Positions 6,404 to 10,573 of a stretch of 10,573 nt of DNA are shown here, piece after piece. The position numbers were made by a program, and so were the translations under genes. Position 1 is the first letter of the stretch; each line of letters begins with the position of its first letter. This stretch comes from Wolbachia pipientis (GTDB taxonomy: Bacteria > Pseudomonadota > Alphaproteobacteria > Rickettsiales > Anaplasmataceae). Below the pieces are notes generated by a model. The model had not been told where the DNA came from and made no database searches. It saw nothing but the letters and a program-made list of their open reading frames with translations. The stretch spans positions 1 through 10,573 of the forward strand of contig NZ_JAHDJT010000037.1 in assembly GCF_023661085.1 (NCBI RefSeq). Reading direction: 5' to 3'.

Positions 6404-7642
6404 TTACTGTTTTTCTTCTTGAATTTCTGAAAAAGTTTTACCAGTACCAGAAAGAATTCCCTCCCTACCTGTGTATACCTGCCAACGCTTTATCGTTACA
6501 TCTACAAATTTTGAATCTAGCTCTATTGTCCTACAAATTCTTCCTGTTCTCTCACATGCAATCAGTGTGCTGCCAGAACCGCTAAATGGATCAAGTACTA
6601 TGTCTCCTGATCTGCTGCTGTTTACTATTGCTCTCTCCATTAGCTCTACTGGCTTCATTGTTGGATGTAATGAGTTATGTGTTGGCTTATCATAAAACCA
6701 CAGATCACTTTGATTTCTACCCCCATGCCACTCACGTTTATTGCCCCTTTTCCATCCATAGAGCATTGCTTCGTATTGTCTTTGATAATCAGACCTGCCT
6801 AGCGTAAAATGATTCTTTGCCCAAATGATAAATGTTGACCATTTTCCTCCTGCCTCTTCAAATGCTTTTTGCAACGTTGAAAACTCTGATGATGATATGC
6901 AGATGTAAATTGCTCCTTTCGTATATGCTAAAATATTGGAACAGACATCGTAGAGAAAAAGTTCGTAATTTTCACCTTGGTTGTCATTTAGTATCTTTTT
7001 GTCTTCCCTTTCTTGACTAGCGCCATAATCGACGTTATACGGTGGATCACAAACGGTGATATCTGCCATTTTGTCGTCCAATACTGCTTTATATGATTCA
7101 ACTTCGCAGCTATCACCACAGTAGATTCTATGACCACCTAAGATCCATAGATCACCTGGTTTTGTTATTTCTACTTTTTTGTCATCACCAGCTAAATCAG
7201 AAAATTTTTCTCCCTTTTCCCCTTGTTCTTCCCTTCCATCAAGATTATCAAGAAAGCGTTGGACTTTTTCTATCTCAAATCCAGTCATTTTAAGGTCAAA
7301 CTCCAAATCTTCTAACTCTTGGATTTCTACTTTTAAAAGATCATCATCCCACTTTGCCCAATTAGCTGATTGATTTGCCAGTAATCGAAAAGCTTTGGTT
7401 TGTGGTTCATTTAGATTATCACTTAAGACCACTGGAATACTCTCCATACCAAGTTTTTTTGCTGCTTTAAGTCTTAAATGACCATCAACTACAGTTCCAT
7501 CGCTTTTTGCGACTATCGGAATACGAAAACCAAACTCCCGAATTGAAGCGCACATTCTGTTGACCACATCGTCATTTTTACGTGGATTACGCTCGTATTC
7601 GACTAGGTTTTCAATAGGATAATAGTGAATTGCTAAATTCAT
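6404..7642 (-). CDS. ParB-domain / DNA adenine methyltransferase fusion
   Basis: This 412-residue fusion joins an N-terminal ParB/sulfiredoxin-like domain to a DNA methyltransferase. The ParB part shows E-R-N-P-R-K-N (17-23) and G-T-V-V-D-G-H-L-R-L-K-A-A (49-61). An acidic linker, E-E-Q-G-E-K-G-E-K, follows at 138-146. The methylase part has catalytic D-P-P-Y (199-202), H-P-T-M-K-P-V-E-L (326-334) and the S-adenosylmethionine loop D-P-F-S-G-S-G-S-T (351-359). This order, with DPPY before FSGSGS, marks a beta-class enzyme, and DPPY favours N6-adenine. No restriction partner is seen. Adenine methylases of this kind are known from Wolbachia prophages. It may protect phage DNA or mark packaging or replication sites (inference). 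ATG 7642 has no clear binding site. Confidence 0.9.
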   Translation of the reverse strand: MNLAIHYYPIENLVEYERNPRKNDDVVNRMCASIREFGFRIPIVAKSDGTVVDGHLRLKAAKKLGMESIPVVLSDNLNEPQTKAFRLLANQSANWAKWDDDLLKVEIQELEDLEFDLKMTGFEIEKVQRFLDNLDGREEQGEKGEKFSDLAGDDKKVEITKPGDLWILGGHRIYCGDSCEVESYKAVLDDKMADITVCDPPYNVDYGASQEREDKKILNDNQGENYELFLYDVCSNILAYTKGAIYICISSSEFSTLQKAFEEAGGKWSTFIIWAKNHFTLGRSDYQRQYEAMLYGWKRGNKREWHGGRNQSDLWFYDKPTHNSLHPTMKPVELMERAIVNSSRSGDIVLDPFSGSGSTLIACERTGRICRTIELDSKFVDVTIKRWQVYTGREGILSGTGKTFSEIQEEKQ

Positions 7643-7700
7643 ATAATTTAAATTCTTAATAATTAAAAAGTTAATATTTAAAATATCTCTGACGCTAAAG

Positions 7701-7753
7701 AAGGCCTGGGGTCGAACCCACCAAACCAGCTAGCCTGGCCGAAAGGACCCACT
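7701..7753. other. GC-rich, fold-prone element between RuvC-like and methylase genes
   Basis: About 50 GC-rich bases sit in AT-rich intergenic DNA. They hold several short self-complementary pieces: TGGG/CCCA around GTCGAA (7707-7720), CCAG/CTGG (7726-7738), and CC-GAAA-GG with a GNRA-type loop (7739-7746). An alternative outer pairing of TGGG-GTC (7707-7713) with GACCCA (7746-7751) also exists, with one bulged G. The minus strand contains GGGTTCGACCCC, which resembles a tRNA T-arm, but no acceptor, anticodon arm or CCA end is present. The function is unknown; candidates are an RNA element in the operon leader or a terminase recognition site. Confidence 0.45.
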
Positions 7754-7755
7754 TC

Positions 7756-8232
7756 CTATGCGTTATCTAGTATATTAAAATCTTTACTAAAATTATTAAC
7801 GCAAAACATCAATGCCAAAGCATCAGCTTCGTTATCATCTCGAGGTGAAAAACCTTTTTCACGTATCGCTTCAATAACTTCACTTTTGCTTGCATTACCA
7901 TTACCAGCTATAAAGCGTTTGATAGTTTTAACATTAACACCTTGGTAGGGAATATTGTTCTCTTCACACCAAGCAGACAGCACTGCAAGAAAACCACCGT
8001 AGCAATGCGCAGCATCAGTTCCAAGGTGTCTTCTTACTTCTTCAAAATACACTGCTTCAATATCTGAAAATCTTTCCCTCATCTCATTGAGCCACCTACG
8101 AAAATTTAAGAAGTGCATTCCACCTCCGCTGAAACGGCTACCATGAAAACTTTCGCTCCCGCTTTGAATTACTCCATCGGTGAAAATAGCCCAGCCTGTT
8201 TGTTTGCCGAGGTCGAGCGTTAAAATTGACAT
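7756..8232 (-). CDS. RuvC-like Holliday-junction resolvase (RNase H fold)
   Basis: The likely role is cleaving branched DNA formed during phage recombination or replication, before packaging. It has 158 residues, the usual RuvC size (about 170). Catalytic acidic residues fit the fold: Asp7 in L-T-L-D-L-G (4-9), Glu64 in Y-F-E-E-V (62-66), and Asp133/Asp137 in D-D-N-E-A-D-A-L-A (132-140). The segments G-W-A-I-F (13-17) and N-V-K-T-I-K-R-F-I-A-G (100-110) match RuvC secondary structure. The ATG at 8232 must be close to the true start because Asp7 lies on the first strand. No Shine-Dalgarno is visible. It seems to be the first gene of the minus-strand block. Other RNase H-fold nucleases are possible, but the motif spacing favours RuvC. 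Confidence 0.8.
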   Translation of the reverse strand: MSILTLDLGKQTGWAIFTDGVIQSGSESFHGSRFSGGGMHFLNFRRWLNEMRERFSDIEAVYFEEVRRHLGTDAAHCYGGFLAVLSAWCEENNIPYQGVNVKTIKRFIAGNGNASKSEVIEAIREKGFSPRDDNEADALALMFCVNNFSKDFNILDNA

Positions 8233-8233
8233 T

Positions 8234-8294
8234 TATATTCAGAATTTGTTTTGCTGGAATGCAAAATATCTATATAATATATATTCAGGATTTG
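8234..8294. repeat. 15-base direct repeat before the RuvC-like gene, possible operators
   Basis: TATATTCAGAATTTG (8234-8248) and TATATTCAGGATTTG (8280-8294) match at 14 of 15 bases, 46 bases apart. One copy touches the start codon of the RuvC-like gene and the other overlaps the candidate -35 region. The placement suits a repressor or activator acting on the phage block, though AT-rich DNA makes similar words common. Confidence 0.4.
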
Positions 8295-8375
8295 AAAAAT
8301 TTTTGTCCAAAAAATCTTCTTCATAAATAAACTTTTTAGAAAAAAACTTGGTTAAAAATCAGTAAACAGGCATTG

Positions 8376-8381
8376 TATAAT
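8376..8381 (+). promoter_or_regulatory. Possible -10 box (TATAAT) for the plus-strand cassette
   Basis: A perfect TATAAT lies in CATTGTATAATTATTGG. The nearest -35-like word, TTGGTT at 8348-8353, is 22 bases away, which is too far, so this is weak. Transcription from here would cover the open frame that begins at 8453. Confidence 0.25.
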
Positions 8382-8433
8382 TATTGGTCAAGACTTTCAG
8401 ATTTCTATCTTAACAATGTAATTAATCTATTAT

Positions 8434-8451
8434 GCTAACGTAGCTTAGCTA
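8434..8451. repeat. Overlapping short dyads at the edge of the plus-strand reading frame
   Basis: GCTA-ACG-TAGC (8434-8444) and TAGCT-T-AGCTA (8441-8451) are overlapping dyads that end just where the plus-strand frame opens (stop codon TAA at 8450-8452). They may mark a recombination junction, a remnant of a mobile element end, or an operator. Confidence 0.35.
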
Positions 8452-8560
8452 ATTTCTCACGAACGTTTACCCAAACCGTAAATTCTGGGAAGATGATTTA
8501 GAAGTACCAGTTAACTACTTACTTGAGCGTTTTCACAATACAGAAGTCCGTCATTCCTGG

Positions 8561-9691
8561 ATGAATTCACTTTCTGGTAGGCAGTTAAGTGTTATCTTTC
8601 AACACTGCTTTAAAGACAAGCTAAATGGTCAACTCTTTGATGATCAAGACTACGATAACACATCCATACAATATAAACGTAAAGTGATTGCTAAACATTT
8701 AGACTCTCTAGTTATTTATTATCTGATTAGCTGTTTTGAACGTGCAAAGCTTGAAGCTACTGTCAGTGAAATTGCAAGATCTGCATTGACTGAGGAACTC
8801 ATGAAATCCTACCTTCTAAAAGGTAACAATAAATACGACAAAAAGTCTTTGTTATTTCTATTGTTTCATGTAGATCACAACCTTTTAAAGTCTGTCTATC
8901 ACTTTGAAAAAATACAAAGAAAAGGTTCTGTATCATTTGCTCTTCAAAAGACACCACGACAACCAAATGTTCCATTTAAAGACTTCATCTCTCAGGAAAC
9001 CATAGTGCAGATACTGAAAGAAGACGACATTAAACGCAATGACGGTTTTGAAAATCAATTACAAGGTTTCTTCTACCATCAAAATCGTTTATATGTATTA
9101 GTTCGTAGAGCTAGTGGTATAGATTTACTACTAAACTCAAATAAGGTTATTCATGGTCAAAAGCCAGATTGGATGATTTTGGATTTTCTAGTTAATGGTA
9201 CTCAAGTAGATCTTACTGCCAAAAATATTGATCAAGCTACAGAGATAGCAAATAGCATTGCGAGTCGTTATTTTAGCTCTGAATGTGTTTTTGTAAACGC
9301 GCAGGATAAAAACTTTGCAGAGCAAGTATATAAATTCATTAAAGTTTGTGTTGATGGCTCTGATTCAAATATATTCACTTTTGAGTTAAAATTTCAGTCA
9401 AATCGTTTTAAATATAGCAACACTTCCATTACTTTAACCATTATACCACACGATCCTATTGCATCTGAGCTTAATATTTTACACCCTTCTCTTGGTGATA
9501 TACTAAAATCTATTGAATCGATGAAAATAATATTTCAAGGCAAAAAGATAGGCTTATTTTTTAAGCGAAGTGATGAGTACATAGCAATTTACTACTCTGA
9601 ACATCCGTTGAATAAAAAGGAAAGAGAGGATTTTAAAGCATACATGAAACAATTTTATGGTCTTACAATCTTGCCAAGAGCAAATCTCTGA
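8561..9691 (+). CDS. Unrecognised protein of the accessory cassette, probably 5'-truncated
   Basis: I do not recognise this 376-residue protein. Residues 1-130 look mostly helical, and the remainder looks alpha/beta, with strand-like stretches such as N-R-L-Y-V-L-V-R-R (177-185), K-P-D-W-M-I-L-D-F (199-207) and K-K-I-G-L-F-F-K-R. No signal peptide, membrane helix, P-loop or clear catalytic motif is seen. The ATG at 8561 lacks a binding site. The same frame is open for 36 more codons to a TAA at 8450 and reads like protein (N-R-K-F-W-E-D-D-L-E-V-P-V, then Y-L-L-E-R-F-H), but contains no ATG, GTG or TTG. The original gene therefore probably began further upstream and was cut by rearrangement. 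The downstream gene overlaps it by 35 bases, so the two form an operon. Its strand and AT-rich character differ from the phage block. Confidence 0.6.
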   Translation: MNSLSGRQLSVIFQHCFKDKLNGQLFDDQDYDNTSIQYKRKVIAKHLDSLVIYYLISCFERAKLEATVSEIARSALTEELMKSYLLKGNNKYDKKSLLFLLFHVDHNLLKSVYHFEKIQRKGSVSFALQKTPRQPNVPFKDFISQETIVQILKEDDIKRNDGFENQLQGFFYHQNRLYVLVRRASGIDLLLNSNKVIHGQKPDWMILDFLVNGTQVDLTAKNIDQATEIANSIASRYFSSECVFVNAQDKNFAEQVYKFIKVCVDGSDSNIFTFELKFQSNRFKYSNTSITLTIIPHDPIASELNILHPSLGDILKSIESMKIIFQGKKIGLFFKRSDEYIAIYYSEHPLNKKEREDFKAYMKQFYGLTILPRANL

Positions 9692-10573
9692 TCTTCTTAA
9701 TTCTGGCAGCTCTTGGGTTAATCCAAATCAAAATTACATCGAAGCAGCAAGGTATTTGTCGAATCTTGAATTAATTCAGATGCAAGAGAGGTCTTACATT
9801 ATCTGCTCTCGTAGACAAGATAAATTAGATTGGCCAAATATAGTTGATCCATACTGTAACAATGAGATTTTCATTGATGAGGACTTTAACGAAGCATGCG
9901 ATAATATAATTTGTGAAAATTGCAATCGTGATATTTTACCTAATACCTACAAGAAGCAAAGATTTCACCGCTTATCTGTATATTTTAACCCAGAGAAATT
10001 TATGAATTGGTTTGAAGGTCAGCTAAGTGATACAAATTTTATGTGGCAAAAAGTGGAAAGCGGAGTTTATCATGTTGGTGGACAAGATAAGATTGTAAGT
10101 TTAATCATACTTGATTTTTGCACCAATCCAACATTCTTAACGATAGATAAGCTTAAAGCTAATCCAACTGTATTAATAATACTGAGAAAAAATCCATCAA
10201 ACATACCTCTTGATTTGCCCATAGTAAAAATGGTTGACCTTTTCTTTCAGCATAAGACGTTAATTGAAGTATTTCAAGAAGCAGTACAAAGAGGAGTACT
10301 AGAGTTCATACCAAATACTTCAATGCAAATCTTACATACTGCACTTAATCTAATTGAACCTCCTAAAGAGAAGGAATTACTAAAGTTGCAATTGATAGAG
10401 GGCTCACTTTACGTAAACAATATAGAGATTCTAAATAAGAAAGCTGTAGCATGTATGAAAGTTTTTCGCGTATTATTTGAACAATTTTTGAATGATTGTA
10501 AAAAAGAATTAACTCCTGAAAAACACATGTTGCTTAGCATAACTGAAATAGAAAAGCGCCTAAATCTTGATCC
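9657..10573 (+). CDS. Unrecognised protein with zinc-ribbon-like cysteines (runs off window)
   Basis: The frame begins at ATG 9657 (MVLQSCQEQISDLLNSGSSW), inside the end of the preceding gene, and stays open for 305 codons to the window edge. An in-frame stop at 9645-9647 makes this the first possible ATG. A helical N-terminal part (about 1-45) may be a winged-helix-type domain (guess). A cysteine cluster follows at Cys67, Cys81, Cys86 and Cys89; the C-E-N-C pair and P-Y-C context resemble a zinc ribbon, although one CxxC half is missing. Next come an alpha/beta region with S-L-I-I-L-D-F-C (148-155) and V-L-I-I-L-R-K-N (172-179), then a helical end. No family is recognised. The 35-base overlap suggests translational coupling and joint function with the preceding gene. 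Confidence 0.65.
   Translation, partial: MVLQSCQEQISDLLNSGSSWVNPNQNYIEAARYLSNLELIQMQERSYIICSRRQDKLDWPNIVDPYCNNEIFIDEDFNEACDNIICENCNRDILPNTYKKQRFHRLSVYFNPEKFMNWFEGQLSDTNFMWQKVESGVYHVGGQDKIVSLIILDFCTNPTFLTIDKLKANPTVLIILRKNPSNIPLDLPIVKMVDLFFQHKTLIEVFQEAVQRGVLEFIPNTSMQILHTALNLIEPPKEKELLKLQLIEGSLYVNNIEILNKKAVACMKVFRVLFEQFLNDCKKELTPEKHMLLSITEIEKRLNLD

Larger units (their letters stand above)
8233..8452. other. AT-rich divergent spacer, no gene seen
   Basis: This stretch has no credible ORF on either strand. It separates the minus-strand phage block from the plus-strand cassette and should hold promoters for both. On the minus strand, TTCAAA (8291-8296) and TATAGA (8269-8274), 16 bases apart, are a weak sigma-70-like pair for the RuvC-like gene. 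A 15-base direct repeat and a plus-strand TATAAT are listed separately. Confidence 0.6.

Noticed and set aside
7701..7730. tRNA-like T-arm sequence on the minus strand (GGGTTCGACCCC)
   Set aside because: No acceptor stem, D-arm, anticodon arm or CCA end can be built around it, so it is not called as a tRNA gene.
8295..8304. AAAAATTTTT palindrome as a terminator
   Set aside because: It has no GC stem and lies between divergent genes, where no transcript needs to end.
8561..10573. Single gene broken by a frameshift near 9680
   Set aside because: The second frame has its own ATG directly after an in-frame stop and a natural-looking N-terminus, and the first ends normally; overlapping genes explain it better, though homologs should be compared.
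1..10573. CRISPR array, rRNA or complete insertion sequence
   Set aside because: No regularly spaced repeats, rRNA-like sequence or transposase frame is visible on either strand.

Overview
The window looks like part of a Wolbachia (Rickettsiales) prophage WO genome. This rests on recognising a lambda-like head module in compact, AT-rich DNA and on the WO-typical grouping of RuvC-like, ParB-methylase, terminase, gpW, portal, S49 peptidase, D and E genes; no database search was run.

Positions 1-8232 form one minus-strand block. In transcription order it holds a RuvC-like nuclease (7756-8232), a ParB/DNA-methyltransferase fusion (6404-7642), a Nu1-like small terminase (5911-6396), a possible 40-residue ORF (5761-5883), the large terminase gpA (3941-5764), gpW (3713-3937), portal gpB (2285-3712), an S49 protease gpC (1221-2288) with an apparent in-frame scaffold gene inside its 3' end (1221-1508), decoration protein gpD (711-1079) and the first 224 codons of the major capsid protein gpE (1-674). 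From the small terminase onward this matches the lambda order Nu1-A-W-B-C/Nu3-D-E. Genes overlap or lie a few bases apart, which implies a packaging-and-head operon: terminase loads DNA, gpW and portal form the connector, gpC matures the shell, and gpE and gpD build and stabilise it. Strong Shine-Dalgarno sites precede only the scaffold, D and E starts, the proteins needed in most copies.

Two non-coding spots in this block stand out: a perfect 11-bp inverted repeat between C and D (1133-1202), and a GC-rich fold-prone element between the RuvC and methylase genes (7701-7753).

An AT-rich divergent spacer (8233-8452) separates this block from two plus-strand genes of a different kind (8561-9691 and 9657 to the window end). 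They overlap by 35 bases, match no family I can name, and one carries a zinc-ribbon-like cysteine cluster. The first seems to have lost its 5' end: its frame stays open and protein-like for 36 codons upstream of the only usable start. This accessory cassette beside the phage module is the least explained part of the window.
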